Assembly (NCBI RefSeq): GCF_900156625.1
Contig: NZ_FTOB01000001.1
Coordinates: 248,001-312,000, forward strand
Length of the DNA stretch: 64,000 nt
Direction: 5' to 3'
DNA from: Zobellia uliginosa
GTDB lineage: Bacteria > Bacteroidota > Bacteroidia > Flavobacteriales > Flavobacteriaceae
This document shows positions 1-9,329 of this stretch, piece after piece. Positions within the stretch are counted from its first letter, which is position 1; each line of letters starts with the position of its first letter. The position numbers and the translations under genes are program-made. The notes under the pieces were generated by a model, which did no database searches, had not been told where the DNA came from, and was given only the letters and a program-made list of their open reading frames with translations.

Positions 1-709
1 TGCGATATTCGATATCTACCGTATTCCGATCACCCCCTTCTATGGCCGCAACGGCGATACGTTGGGGTAGAATATATTTTCCTATTTTCTGATAATCCGT
101 ATAGTTCACCTGCAGCAATCTTTTCTTTAAGGGTTGCGAGAGCTGTTGTGAGGCCATCTTAAAGTTTTTGGGTTCTATCTGAAAAACGACCTTGAACAAT
201 TCCATGGCTTTTTTAGGCTTCAACTGATAATCGCCATTAACCACTGTAGCATCGTATTTTGCTTCCTTAAGGTTGAAAAGGGCCTGCCCCATTAAAAGGT
301 TCTGTACCTGCTCAAAATCGAGTTCAGTACCTAAGAACTTGCTCAAATAAGCAAAATCACCATCAAAGTACTCGTTCTGCAACTTGTTGTAAAAAGTAAC
401 CCTTCCCGGGGTAATATAAGCCTTGACCATGCCCAAGGGGGCACTCATCCAGATGGCCTTGTCCTTTTCCATACGCAAACTAACGGAAACCCCTTGTGTC
501 GATTCACCGTCGGAATAATCAATACGCATTTTACCGCTCAAGGTATTGAAATCGGTAGTATGGGCATAGTGGTTTTTCACTATGGCCTTCGCCGAAAGAT
601 TGCCATCGACCTTTCCATCGGCCAAAACCTTGTTCGACTTACAGGAAAGAGAAAGGGATAGTACAACAAGCGCCATCAAACGCAAGACAATTCGCAATGG
701 TAAGGCCAT
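1..709 (-). CDS. DUF4292 family lipoprotein, 3' part outside window
   Basis: The reading frame is open from an ATG at 709 to the window edge, so the C-terminus is missing (236 codons present). The N-terminus is a lipoprotein signal: basic start, hydrophobic stretch, then LSLSC with the lipidated cysteine at residue 23. The body (phrases such as IWMSAPLGMVKAYITPGRV and NKLQNEYFDGDF) matches my memory of DUF4292, a Bacteroidota outer-membrane-anchored lipoprotein family thought to resemble the LolA/LolB fold; its function is unknown. It follows the TPR gene by 15 bases and probably shares its transcript. In related genomes this gene often precedes an M23 peptidase, which would lie outside the window. 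Confidence 0.8.
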   Translation of the reverse strand, partial: MALPLRIVLRLMALVVLSLSLSCKSNKVLADGKVDGNLSAKAIVKNHYAHTTDFNTLSGKMRIDYSDGESTQGVSVSLRMEKDKAIWMSAPLGMVKAYITPGRVTFYNKLQNEYFDGDFAYLSKFLGTELDFEQVQNLLMGQALFNLKEAKYDATVVNGDYQLKPKKAMELFKVVFQIEPKNFKMASQQLSQPLKKRLLQVNYTDYQKIGKYILPQRIAVAAIEGGDRNTVDIEYR

Positions 710-724
710 AATTTTTGTAACAGT

Positions 725-1666
725 TTAAAACCCGGGTTTTATCTTACGAAGATACATATTTGCCTTGACTGAATTGTTAATGGAATTATAAGCATCGGAC
801 AGCTCTTGATAAAATTTATTGGCCAGGGAGATATCGCCCACCAAATAATCGAGTCCCGCTTCAAGCGTTTCTATGGCTTCGCGCGCCCTTCCTTTCCTGT
901 TCAGGGCGAGGCCTTGGGCATAATAAAAATAGGGTTGCGAAGGATAACTTTCCAAGGCTTCGGCGGCAACGCGGTCTAAGGCAAGGTAATTCTTGGTTTG
1001 AAGCATTCCTTGAATACGGCTTCGATATTGCTCAAAAGACCCCGATTCAGAGCCGCCATCATTGGAGAAGGTAAAGGAACTTTTACTGGCCGCAGCTTCC
1101 TGTGCCTCGATTAAATCGGCCACTTTTATGGAAAGTTGCCGGGTAAAATTAGACTTAGGTGTTTCCTTTAAAACGGATTGTGCCTCCTTGGCCCTTCCCC
1201 TTCTGAAAAAAATCAGGGCGAGGTTTTCCTTAAATTTTACATTGTCGAAAGGCAATTGCTCCCTTAGGGAATCAATAGATTTTTGCTGCTTCCGTGCGAT
1301 ATCCACGTAAGTATCGATATACCAAAGATTGTCGGGACGGGCCAAAAGTGCGGCCAAGGCATACTCTTCGGCCACAGGATACTGTTTTTCCTTTAAATAG
1401 AGCTTTGCGAGCTCATGGTCTACCACATCGTTTTCGGGGTCGAGCTGTTTGCACTCGAGCATAAGGTTGATCGCCCTATCATAGTTCTCTATACCCTTTT
1501 GTTTCAGGGCTTCGAAAAATTTATCTTGAAACGCATCCGAATAATCCTCCAAAAAAACTTCGGCACTCTGGTTTTCATCAATAGCGGGCGTTTCTTGGGC
1601 ATAGGCCGATAGGGAGACCCCAAAAAATCCTCCTACAAATAGCGATATGAGCTGTCTCGTTTTCAT
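725..1666 (-). CDS. TPR-repeat periplasmic protein
   Basis: A 313-residue protein with a Sec signal peptide (cut expected after SAYA near residue 23) followed by helical tetratricopeptide-type repeats, for example the stretches around residues 60-130 and 235-275 with A-x-x-Y/AL-x-x-P spacing. Such proteins are scaffolds for protein-protein contacts in the periplasm. It sits between dut and the DUF4292 lipoprotein in an arrangement common in Flavobacteriaceae, 35 bases downstream of dut. No catalytic motif is visible, and the specific partner is unknown. Confidence 0.75.
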   Translation of the reverse strand: MKTRQLISLFVGGFFGVSLSAYAQETPAIDENQSAEVFLEDYSDAFQDKFFEALKQKGIENYDRAINLMLECKQLDPENDVVDHELAKLYLKEKQYPVAEEYALAALLARPDNLWYIDTYVDIARKQQKSIDSLREQLPFDNVKFKENLALIFFRRGRAKEAQSVLKETPKSNFTRQLSIKVADLIEAQEAAASKSSFTFSNDGGSESGSFEQYRSRIQGMLQTKNYLALDRVAAEALESYPSQPYFYYAQGLALNRKGRAREAIETLEAGLDYLVGDISLANKFYQELSDAYNSINNSVKANMYLRKIKPGF

Positions 1667-1701
1667 TTGATACCCAAGGTAAATACTATCTTAGCCCTTG
1701 C

Positions 1702-2136
1702 CTACTTTACACCGGTACTCCCGAATCCGCCCTCACCTCTGGCGGTTTCCGATAATTCTTTTACTTCCTCCCATTCGGCGCGTTCGTGTTTGGCAATTAC
1801 CAATTGCGCGATACGCTCACCATTTTCCACGGTAAAGCTTTCATTGGAAAGGTTGACCAAGATTACACCGATTTCCCCACGATAGTCGGCATCTACCGTA
1901 CCCGGGGCGTTCAATACGGTAATTCCTTTTTTTGCGGCCAGGCCACTTCTTGGCCTTACCTGGGCCTCAAAACCGACCGGAAGCTCAATGAATAATCCGG
2001 TTTTAATAATGGCGCGCTCTAGAGGTTGTAACGTTACCGATTCGGAAATATTGGCTCTTAGGTCCATTCCCGCAGATGCTCCCGTTTCATAATGGGGAAG
2101 TTCGTGCTGCGATTTGTTGATGATCTTTATTTGCAT
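1702..2136 (-). CDS. dut: dUTP diphosphatase
   Basis: Hydrolyses dUTP to dUMP and pyrophosphate, keeping uracil out of DNA and supplying dUMP for thymidylate synthesis. All five trimeric dUTPase motifs are present: AGMDLRA (22-28), RPRSGLA (61-67), [15 protein letters not shown] (75-89, with the catalytic aspartate in the VDADYRG core), ERIAQLVI (107-114) and the glycine-rich tail [10 protein letters not shown] (133-142). Length of 144 residues is normal. It lies 72 bases downstream of the flippase and upstream of the TPR gene. Confidence 0.97.
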   Translation of the reverse strand: MQIKIINKSQHELPHYETGASAGMDLRANISESVTLQPLERAIIKTGLFIELPVGFEAQVRPRSGLAAKKGITVLNAPGTVDADYRGEIGVILVNLSNESFTVENGERIAQLVIAKHERAEWEEVKELSETARGEGGFGSTGVK

Positions 2137-2208
2137 ACTGTTTTTTTTGAATGTAAATTATTGGTCTTATCCGCCATTGGCATCTACGTCCGATGCTTGA
2201 AGGCCGAC

Positions 2209-3675
2209 TTAATTCTTCTGTCTTAGGAAAATCTGTGTCAATGTATCCTTTTCAAGTTTATACACCAACCCAAGGAACAACAAAAATAAGATACTCCCAA
2301 CAATTAAGCTCCTATCGAAAATATAAAAGGACAGGATAGAAAAGAGAACGGAAACCCCTAGATAAAAAATAATCTTTCTAAAATTGTACGGCACCGGATA
2401 GCGCGACTTCCCCAAATAGTAAGATAACACCATCATACTACCATAGGCCATAAGTGTTGCAATGGCACTGGCCATATAACCGATATAAGGAATAAAAATA
2501 TAGTTCACGATGATGGTTATAAGCGCCCCGAATACCGAAATGAAAGCTCCGTAGCGTGTTTTATCGGTCACCTTGTACCAAACCGACAGGTTGTGGTAGA
2601 TGCCAAGAAAGAAACTGGCCAAAAGAATAATAGGCACGACGGACATGGCTTCCCAATACGCCGGATTTTTAACAAAAAGCACTTTGAGCACATCGGCAAA
2701 AACAACGACCCCCAATAAGATCACACTACCCAATACCACAAAATAATTGGTAATCTGCGCATAGGCCTTTTGTGGGTTTGCCGTACCTGCATGACTAAAA
2801 AAGAACGGTTCTATCCCCATACGGAAGGCGGTAGAAAACAGGGTCATGAACAAGGCAAGCTTTACACAAGCGTTGTACATACCCACCTCTTTATTGGCAA
2901 TATCCTCGGGCAAGAGTGCTTCTAGCATTACCCTATCGAAGACTTCATTAATGGTAAAGGCCACGCCAGCAATCAATACGGGAATCGCATATTTCATCAT
3001 TTGCTTCCAAAGCTTGTCATCAAAAGTATAGCGACTGATCAAATAGGGTTTCAGCATCAATAAGAGTGTAACCCCACTGGCGCAAAGGTTGGCTATGATG
3101 ATATACGAAATTTGAAAATTGGGCCTGTACAAGCCAGCTAGAAGTCCGTCTGGATTACTTGCGGCAATACCCGGTAATAGCAATAAGAAGAACACATTGA
3201 GCCCAAAATTGATGACCACGTTCAAAATCTTGACCACGGCATACCTTAACGGCCTTTCATTGGCCCTCAACCACGCGAAGGGTATAATGACCAAGGCATC
3301 TAAAGAAAGGATGAACACCACGTACTTAATGTACTTTGGGTCTATGCTCAAAAGCCGGGCCATTCCGTCTTGAAAAATCAGGGAAACCACCATAAAGAGC
3401 ATGGTGGAAGCCAAAATAGAGATCAAGGAGGTAGAAATTACCGTCTCTTTATCGTCGGATTTGCTGTAAAACCTAAAAAACGCCGTTTCCATTCCATAGG
3501 CCAAGACCACGTTGAACATGGCAAAATAGGCGAAAATCACCGCTAGTTCCCCATATATTTCCGGGGGCATGGCATCGGTATGCACCCTGACCAAAAAGAA
3601 GGAAATCATTCTGGGCAATACAGTGGCCAGACCGTAGATAGCCGTTTGCTTGAACAATTTTTTAAGCGGATTCAA
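2209..3675 (-). CDS. Oligosaccharide flippase family membrane protein
   Basis: Multi-pass membrane protein of the MOP/polysaccharide-synthase family, with about 12-14 hydrophobic segments and the usual N-terminal phrase LFKQTAIYGLATVLPRM. Such proteins flip lipid-linked sugars or related lipids across the inner membrane. The open frame extends to a TTG at 3696, but a consensus promoter (TTTG, 19 bp, TACTTTTG at 3694-3724) overlaps that codon. The TTG at 3675 gives the start MNPLKKLFKQ, which matches relatives better. It is separate from the polysaccharide locus, and this flippase-dut-TPR-DUF4292 order looks like a conserved housekeeping arrangement. Substrate unknown. Confidence 0.85.
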   Translation of the reverse strand: MNPLKKLFKQTAIYGLATVLPRMISFFLVRVHTDAMPPEIYGELAVIFAYFAMFNVVLAYGMETAFFRFYSKSDDKETVISTSLISILASTMLFMVVSLIFQDGMARLLSIDPKYIKYVVFILSLDALVIIPFAWLRANERPLRYAVVKILNVVINFGLNVFFLLLLPGIAASNPDGLLAGLYRPNFQISYIIIANLCASGVTLLLMLKPYLISRYTFDDKLWKQMMKYAIPVLIAGVAFTINEVFDRVMLEALLPEDIANKEVGMYNACVKLALFMTLFSTAFRMGIEPFFFSHAGTANPQKAYAQITNYFVVLGSVILLGVVVFADVLKVLFVKNPAYWEAMSVVPIILLASFFLGIYHNLSVWYKVTDKTRYGAFISVFGALITIIVNYIFIPYIGYMASAIATLMAYGSMMVLSYYLGKSRYPVPYNFRKIIFYLGVSVLFSILSFYIFDRSLIVGSILFLLFLGLVYKLEKDTLTQIFLRQKN

Positions 3676-3693
3676 TAGAGCTGCATTTATATC

Positions 3694-3724
3694 CAAAAGT
3701 ACCTATTTAAAGGCATCTAGCAAA
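3694..3724 (-). promoter_or_regulatory. Bacteroidota-type promoter of flippase-dut operon
   Basis: On the minus strand TTTG (3721-3724) is followed after exactly 19 bp by TACTTTTG (3694-3701), matching the -33/-7 consensus of the Bacteroidota primary sigma factor. Transcription would begin near 3688, which puts the TTG at 3675 inside the transcript and excludes the TTG at 3696. Confidence 0.7.
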
Positions 3725-3966
3725 GTGAAGTTAAACACGGATGGATTTCTTTTTGGCAACGGCGGTTTTTCTTGGTCAAAACAAAGGTAAATCAAAGCAA
3801 AAGGAAGCCATCTCCCGCCCTTTAACAACCTCAATACAACCAAGGCCCATCCGATGGAAGAAGAGACCGCTTAACCCTTAAATAGACCATATAAGAAGGG
3901 TTGCGGCGCCATAAACCGAAGCCTACGGCACCATAGTTTCGCTTGAAGAGCTAGTTATGACCCCAT
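3725..3966. other. Non-coding gap between atpG terminator and flippase promoter
   Basis: The whole gap between genes is 3676-4049. It contains the flippase promoter on one side and the atpG terminator on the other. In the middle about 240 bases hold no frame with protein-like composition and no tRNA. I noticed only a loose direct repeat (GGCGCCATA / GGCACCATA around 3905-3940). Confidence 0.5.
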
Positions 3967-4002
3967 ATAAAAAAAGGAACCCCACATGACTGTGGGGTTC
4001 CT
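3966..4002 (-). terminator. Intrinsic terminator after atpG
   Basis: Perfect 12-bp stem AGGAACCCCACA / TGTGGGGTTCCT (3975-3986 with 3991-4002) and a TGAC loop. Read on the minus strand it is followed by a run of T (complement of the A-run at 3968-3974). It lies 48 bases past the atpG stop and ends the ATP synthase operon. Confidence 0.9.
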
Positions 4003-4049
4003 ACTTATATCTATCATTTACTTCGACGATGTCAAAGCAATGGTTAAGC

Positions 4050-4910
4050 CTAATTGTTCAAGGCTTCCGCACCACCTACGATCTCTAAGATCTCATTGGT
4101 AATGGCTGCCTGTCTTGCCTTGTTATAGGTCAATTTCAATTGGTCTCTCAATTCCGTAGCGTTATCGGTAGCCTTGTGCATTGCTGTCATTCTAGCCCCG
4201 TGCTCACTGGCAAAGGAATCACGAATAGCTTTGTACAATTGCGTTTTTAACGACTTAGGGATCAACTGCTCTACGATTTCCATTTTTGATGGCTCAAAAA
4301 CGTAGTCGGTGCTCAAGTTTTCCGCACCGGCCATAGGAACGATCGGCAAAAACTGCTCGGTCATTACAATCTGCGTAGCGGCATTCTTGAATTTGTTATA
4401 TACGATATCGATGCGATCATAATTACCTGAAGTGAACTGCTCCATTAAATCTTCGGCAATAACCGATACCTTATCGAATGTCAAATCTTCGTAAAGGCTA
4501 CTATGGTTGGCTATGACTTTAGATCTTTTGGTCAGGAAATCGTCGGCCTTCTTACCAATGGCAACAAAATCAACCTCTTTACCGGCATAGGTTTCGTTAA
4601 TCAAAACCGTACACTGTTTTAAGATATTAGAGTTAAAGGCACCGGCCAAGCCCCTATTGGACGTAACAGCAACCACCAAAACTTTCTTCACCTCTCTATT
4701 ATCGGCATATTTACTACCAGAATCGGCATCTAAACTTGCACTTAGACCTTGTAACAACTCGGTAAGCTTATCGGCATAAGGTCGCATTGCAGTAATGGCG
4801 TCTTGTGCTTTCTTCAACTTTGCAGCCGATACCATTTTCATGGCACTGGTAATCTGCATGGTCGATGATACCGATGCTATTCTGTTTCGTATTTCCTTTA
4901 AGTTCGCCAT
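4050..4910 (-). CDS. atpG: ATP synthase F1 subunit gamma
   Basis: Central rotor shaft of F1, coupling proton flow to catalysis. The 286-residue protein starts MANLKEIRNRI, carries the conserved SNRGLAGAFNSN segment near residue 85 and ends with the conserved C-terminal helix RQAAITNEILEIVGGAEAL, both signatures of the family. It is the last gene of the ATP synthase operon, separated from atpA by 82 bases that contain a strong hairpin, and followed by an intrinsic terminator. Confidence 0.98.
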   Translation of the reverse strand: MANLKEIRNRIASVSSTMQITSAMKMVSAAKLKKAQDAITAMRPYADKLTELLQGLSASLDADSGSKYADNREVKKVLVVAVTSNRGLAGAFNSNILKQCTVLINETYAGKEVDFVAIGKKADDFLTKRSKVIANHSSLYEDLTFDKVSVIAEDLMEQFTSGNYDRIDIVYNKFKNAATQIVMTEQFLPIVPMAGAENLSTDYVFEPSKMEIVEQLIPKSLKTQLYKAIRDSFASEHGARMTAMHKATDNATELRDQLKLTYNKARQAAITNEILEIVGGAEALNN

Positions 4911-4934
4911 TTGATTCAGTATTTAGTAAGCGGC

Positions 4935-4965
4935 ACAAAGTGTTATTTTGAGGATAACACTTTGT
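4935..4965 (-). promoter_or_regulatory. Intercistronic stem-loop between atpA and atpG
   Basis: Perfect 12-bp inverted repeat ACAAAGTGTTAT / ATAACACTTTGT (4935-4946 and 4954-4965) with a 7-base loop. There is no T-run on the minus strand, so it is unlikely to terminate. It could act as a processing or mRNA-stability element. Next to it ACTCAGT is repeated in tandem (about 4973-4988). Confidence 0.55.
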
Positions 4966-4992
4966 ACCTGCCACTCAGTACTCAGTACTTAT

Positions 4993-6573
4993 TTAACTCT
5001 TATATTTACCAGAAAGGTCTTTGGCCACAGCAGTCAAGGTATCGGTCACCTCGTCGGTAAGTTTACCGGACTTTAAGGTATCCAATACATCCCTGTGCTT
5101 AGCATTCAAGAATTCCAAATAATCTCTTTCGAATTCCTTTACCTTTTCTACGGGAACATCACGTAACAAGTTTTTAGAACCTGCGTAGATAATCGCGATT
5201 TGGTTTTCAACGGTATAAGGATCGTTTTGGGCCTGCTTCAAGATCTCAACGTTACGACGTCCTTTCTCAATAACGTTCAACGTAGCGGCATCCAAATCGG
5301 AACCGAACTTGGCAAAAGCTTCCAATTCACGGAACTGGGCTTGATCCAATTTCAGTGTACCTGCCACTTTCTTCATTGATTTGATCTGTGCATTACCACC
5401 CACACGAGATACCGAAATACCCACGTTGATCGCTGGTCTTACCCCTTGGTTGAATAAATCTTGCTCCAAGAAAATCTGTCCGTCAGTAATCGAGATTACG
5501 TTCGTAGGAATATAGGCAGAAACGTCACCCGCTTGGGTTTCGATAATAGGAAGGGCCGTTAAAGAACCACCACCTTTTACCATAGGCTTCAACACCTCTG
5601 GCAAATCGTTCATGTTCTGTGCGATCTTGTCATCGTTGATAACCTTAGCGGCACGCTCCAACAATCTAGAGTGAAGGTAGAAAACGTCACCTGGGTAAGC
5701 CTCACGTCCTGGTGGTCTTCTCAAAAGAAGGGATACCTCACGGTAAGCTACGGCCTGTTTTGACAAATCATCATAGATGATCAAAGCAGGACGACCAGTG
5801 TCGCGAAAATACTCACCGATAGATGCACCTGCAAAAGGAGCATAAACCTGCATTGGCGCAGGGTCGGAAGCATTAGCGGCAACAATGGTAGTATATGCCA
5901 TGGCCCCTTTATCTTCTAAAGTTTGCGCAATTGCAGCAACGGTAGAAGCTTTTTGGCCAATAGCAACATAGATACAATATACTGGTTCACCAGCATCGTA
6001 AAATTCTTTTTGGTTCAAAATGGTATCGATACAAACGGTAGTCTTACCTGTTTGACGGTCACCAATTACAAGCTCCCTTTGACCACGTCCCACAGGAATC
6101 ATGGCATCGATTGCCTTAATACCGGATTGCATAGGTTCGGTTACCGGCTCCCTAAAGATAACACCGGGTGCCTTACGCTCCAATGGCATTTCGTAAGTTT
6201 CACCAGCAATAGGTCCCTTACCGTCTATAGGAGTACCTAGGGTATCTACCACACGGCCAACGATACCTTCACCCACTTTGATAGAAGCAATTCGCTGTGT
6301 ACGTTTTACGGTAGCACCTTCTCCAATAGCCTTGGAGTGTCCTAAGAGAACCACACCAACGTTATCTTCTTCAAGGTTAAGAACAATTCCTTCAAGGCCA
6401 CCTTCGAACTCCACCAATTCGCCGTATTGGGCGTTTGATAGACCGTAGACCCTGGCGATACCATCACCAACCTGTAGTACTGTTCCCACCTCGTCCAATG
6501 TAGCGGTGGCTTCAAATCCTGATAATTGTTTCTTTAAAATTGCTGATACCTCAGCGGCTTTTACTCCTGCCAT
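4993..6573 (-). CDS. atpA: ATP synthase F1 subunit alpha
   Basis: Non-catalytic nucleotide-binding subunit of F1. Walker A is GDRQTGKT at 171-178, the [33 protein letters not shown] region is intact, and the length (526) is standard for Bacteroidota. N-terminal delta-binding and beta-barrel regions are present. It lies 55 bases downstream of atpH. The partner atpD (beta) and atpC (epsilon) are not in the window, as expected where atpDC is a separate locus in this phylum. Confidence 0.99.
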   Translation of the reverse strand: MAGVKAAEVSAILKKQLSGFEATATLDEVGTVLQVGDGIARVYGLSNAQYGELVEFEGGLEGIVLNLEEDNVGVVLLGHSKAIGEGATVKRTQRIASIKVGEGIVGRVVDTLGTPIDGKGPIAGETYEMPLERKAPGVIFREPVTEPMQSGIKAIDAMIPVGRGQRELVIGDRQTGKTTVCIDTILNQKEFYDAGEPVYCIYVAIGQKASTVAAIAQTLEDKGAMAYTTIVAANASDPAPMQVYAPFAGASIGEYFRDTGRPALIIYDDLSKQAVAYREVSLLLRRPPGREAYPGDVFYLHSRLLERAAKVINDDKIAQNMNDLPEVLKPMVKGGGSLTALPIIETQAGDVSAYIPTNVISITDGQIFLEQDLFNQGVRPAINVGISVSRVGGNAQIKSMKKVAGTLKLDQAQFRELEAFAKFGSDLDAATLNVIEKGRRNVEILKQAQNDPYTVENQIAIIYAGSKNLLRDVPVEKVKEFERDYLEFLNAKHRDVLDTLKSGKLTDEVTDTLTAVAKDLSGKYKS

Positions 6574-6628
6574 TTTTATAGATATAAGACATGGAACTTA
6601 AGAAATTCACCTCAAGTCCTAGTTATTA

Positions 6629-7168
6629 TTATAAACTACTTGAAAACTCTCTTTTTAAATTATTCAATTTATTAGAAATGCTGGCATCATACTGCAAATC
6701 GCCAACACGTAAAACAAATCCTCCTATAATACTTTCATCGATTTTGTTTTCGATGGTTACCTCGTTACCGGTAATCTGAGCTAATTGCTTAAGCACCTTC
6801 TTCTCTAGGTCGGCGCTTAAAGGAACGGCTGTGGTAACATACGCAACACCCTCACCTTTTAAATCTTCGTTAAGAATGATATACTTTAAAGCAACCTCGT
6901 TCAAAATAGATATCCTTTTGTTCTCGGCAAGTGTATTGATCAAACCTAGGGTAATCTGGTCACCACCTTCGAACACGGCCGCCAAGGCTTTCTTTTTGGT
7001 CTCCCCATTAATCACAGGGCTGGCCAACATGGCTCTCAACTCTTTACTATCGGCAATCGTTGCCACAACCGAACGCATGTCTTTCTCGACCGCATCCGTG
7101 GCCTTGTTCTGTACCGCTAGGTCTAAAACCGCCTTTGCGTAACGTATTGCTGCTCTAGAATCGCTCAT
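6629..7168 (-). CDS. atpH: ATP synthase F1 subunit delta
   Basis: Peripheral-stalk OSCP-type subunit linking F1 to subunit b. The 179-residue protein starts SDSRAAIRYAKAVLDLAVQ and ends with the conserved IGGFVLRVGDLQYDASISNKL region of the family. It lies between atpF (66-base gap) and atpA. Confidence 0.97.
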   Translation of the reverse strand: MSDSRAAIRYAKAVLDLAVQNKATDAVEKDMRSVVATIADSKELRAMLASPVINGETKKKALAAVFEGGDQITLGLINTLAENKRISILNEVALKYIILNEDLKGEGVAYVTTAVPLSADLEKKVLKQLAQITGNEVTIENKIDESIIGGFVLRVGDLQYDASISNKLNNLKREFSSSL

Positions 7169-7234
7169 TTTTTATTTTGTTTTATTGTTCTGTCGGCAGA
7201 CCTTCATCGGCACAACAAAAAGCAATATAGCTAC

Positions 7235-7735
7235 TTAATTCAATTTAACATCGCCCAACATACTTTCAACCAATTTCAATTGCTGGTCTTTGTTGGATAG
7301 TTGCTCTTTCAAAACCTTCTCTGCAATCTCTACAGAAAGTTCGGCCACTTGGTTTTTGATATCGGCTACAGCGGCTTTTTTCTCACTCTCGATAGCGACT
7401 TGCGCCTGCTTCAGCATTTTGTCGCCTTCTACCTTGGCCTGCTCCTTAGAATCCGCAATCATTTTCTCTTTGATCTCACGGGCTTCTTTCAGCATTGCCT
7501 CGCGCTCCGCACGGGCTTCCTTTAACAACTTATCGTTATCGGCCTGAAGGTTCTGCATTTCGGCACGGGCTTTTTCAGCGGCGTCCAATGCCCCCTTGAT
7601 TCCTTCTTCACGTTCGTTCAATGAAGTCAAAATCGGCTTCCAGGCAAATTTCACCAATAGGAATATCAAACCTAATAATAGTATCGTCTGAACTACGAAA
7701 AGGCCCGGTGAAAAATCGTTTAATAAAGTTTCCAT
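7235..7735 (-). CDS. atpF: ATP synthase F0 subunit b
   Basis: Membrane-anchored peripheral stalk. One N-terminal membrane helix (about residues 12-30, ending LLVKFAWKPI) is followed by a long charged coiled coil rich in A, E and K with repeated KEAR/EKA phrases. Length 166 is typical. The upstream gap to atpE holds a strong hairpin. Confidence 0.97.
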   Translation of the reverse strand: METLLNDFSPGLFVVQTILLLGLIFLLVKFAWKPILTSLNEREEGIKGALDAAEKARAEMQNLQADNDKLLKEARAEREAMLKEAREIKEKMIADSKEQAKVEGDKMLKQAQVAIESEKKAAVADIKNQVAELSVEIAEKVLKEQLSNKDQQLKLVESMLGDVKLN

Positions 7736-7770
7736 ATATAATACTACTTTAAAATTCTAAACTTGATTAA

Positions 7771-7806
7771 AACATTTCCTGCAACCAACCGTTGCAGGAA
7801 AATGTT
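7771..7806 (-). promoter_or_regulatory. Stem-loop between atpE and atpF
   Basis: Arms AACATTTCCTGCAAC (7771-7785) and GTTGCAGGAAAATGTT (7791-7806) pair over 15 bp with one bulged A and a CAACC loop. It follows the atpE stop by about 20 bases on the minus-strand transcript. Only four T residues follow on that strand, so it may be an attenuator or a 3' stabiliser of the atpE message, which must be made in excess for the c-ring. Role inferred. Confidence 0.6.
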
Positions 7807-7825
7807 TTTTTTGGTTTTTAAACCC

Positions 7826-8035
<210 letters not shown>

Positions 8036-8055
8036 TTAAATTAAAAAACTCTCTT

Positions 8056-9234
8056 TTAGATGAAATCCCCTCGAACGTCTTCCGCGTCTGGAATCTCATG
8101 TCCTGTAGCATCGTGCTCATGTTCATGATCGTGCTCAGCAACGGCCATACCAATAAACAAGGCCGACAACATAGTAAAAATATAGGCCTGTAAAAAGGCG
8201 ACCAACACCTCAATAAGCGTAATGAAAAACGACAATACCAATGATAGTCCTGTTGCCCCGACCACACCTAAGCTCTCTTTAAGCGTAAACATGATGGCGA
8301 TCAAACTCATTACCACAATGTGCCCAGCAGATATGTTCGCGAACAAACGTACCAACAATGAAAACGGCTTGATCAAAAAAGCACCGGCCAGTTCTATAAT
8401 CGCAAGAATCGGCCTGATCAAAACAGGAACCCCTGGCATCCACACCATGTGCATCCAGTAATCCTTGTTTCCGCTAAAGGTATAAATGACCAAAGTAAAA
8501 ATTGCCAAGGCAGCGGTTACGGCCAACTGGCCCGTTACGTTAAAACCTAATGGAGTCAAACCTAAAAGGTTCAAGATCCAGATAAAGAAGAACACGGTCA
8601 ACAGGTAACCTGTGAATTTGCGATATTTTTTCTCGCCGATATTCGGCTTGGCGATCTCATCCCTAACATAGATTACCAATGGCTCCAATACCCTACCAAA
8701 ACCGGTAGGTACTTTTTTACTGGCGTATTGTTTTGCCAATGAAGAGAATCCCCAAAGCATAAGAAGACCCACCAACAAGATTCCAAAAACACTTTTGGTT
8801 ATTGAAAAGTCAAGGACTTTGGCGGCATTTTCCGCATGGTGATGCTCGTCAAACCGAACTTCGGAAGCTCCTGGGTTCAGTTCATATATTTTACTGTGAA
8901 GTTTTACAAATTTAGAACCACCTTTCTCGACAACCACCTTACCGGCATCGTCATGATGAAATTCAGAAGACATGAAAGTTACCAATCCGTTGCTCGACCA
9001 AAGGATGACCGGCAAAGGAAAACCAACGTGCTTACGCTCCCCATTATCACTTGTGTATGAAAACAAGTGAAAGTCATGAGCGTCTTTAATGTGGTGTTGG
9101 ATATATGCATCCACCTCATCTTTTGTGTCTACCGCTCCTTGATCACCTCCCTCGGAGAATGCAAAACCCTGAAGAGAAATGCAGAGTGTACAAAGTAATA
9201 CTAGTGTTCTGATCATTTTTGAAACTTCCTTCAT
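8056..9234 (-). CDS. atpB: ATP synthase F0 subunit a, with long N-terminal domain
   Basis: Stator channel subunit. The essential arginine lies in SLLVRLFANISAGH (Arg296), and the membrane domain runs from about residue 145 to 370. The protein is unusually long (392) because of a signal-peptide-like start, an N-terminal extracytoplasmic segment of roughly 110 residues with HH/HHH clusters, and a charged C-terminal tail rich in Asp, Glu and His (DHDHEHEHD). N-terminal extensions are known in Bacteroidota. ATG codons at 9234 and 9216 are both possible; the latter gives MIRTLVLLC. Confidence 0.96.
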   Translation of the reverse strand: MKEVSKMIRTLVLLCTLCISLQGFAFSEGGDQGAVDTKDEVDAYIQHHIKDAHDFHLFSYTSDNGERKHVGFPLPVILWSSNGLVTFMSSEFHHDDAGKVVVEKGGSKFVKLHSKIYELNPGASEVRFDEHHHAENAAKVLDFSITKSVFGILLVGLLMLWGFSSLAKQYASKKVPTGFGRVLEPLVIYVRDEIAKPNIGEKKYRKFTGYLLTVFFFIWILNLLGLTPLGFNVTGQLAVTAALAIFTLVIYTFSGNKDYWMHMVWMPGVPVLIRPILAIIELAGAFLIKPFSLLVRLFANISAGHIVVMSLIAIMFTLKESLGVVGATGLSLVLSFFITLIEVLVAFLQAYIFTMLSALFIGMAVAEHDHEHEHDATGHEIPDAEDVRGDFI

Positions 9235-9272
9235 TATTTTTTATCAAAAAATTATGCTCCTGAAATTTTGCG

Positions 9273-9302
9273 CAAAAGTAGGTAATATTGCCGTAATACA
9301 AA
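9273..9302 (-). promoter_or_regulatory. Promoter upstream of atpB
   Basis: Minus-strand TTTG (9299-9302), an 18-bp spacer and TACTTTTG (9273-9280) match the Bacteroidota promoter consensus. It would give atpBEFHAG a start separate from transcripts coming from sprE, bactofilin and atpZ. Confidence 0.65.
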
Positions 9303-9329
9303 CCATTTTTGTCCTTTAAAATTTTGAAA

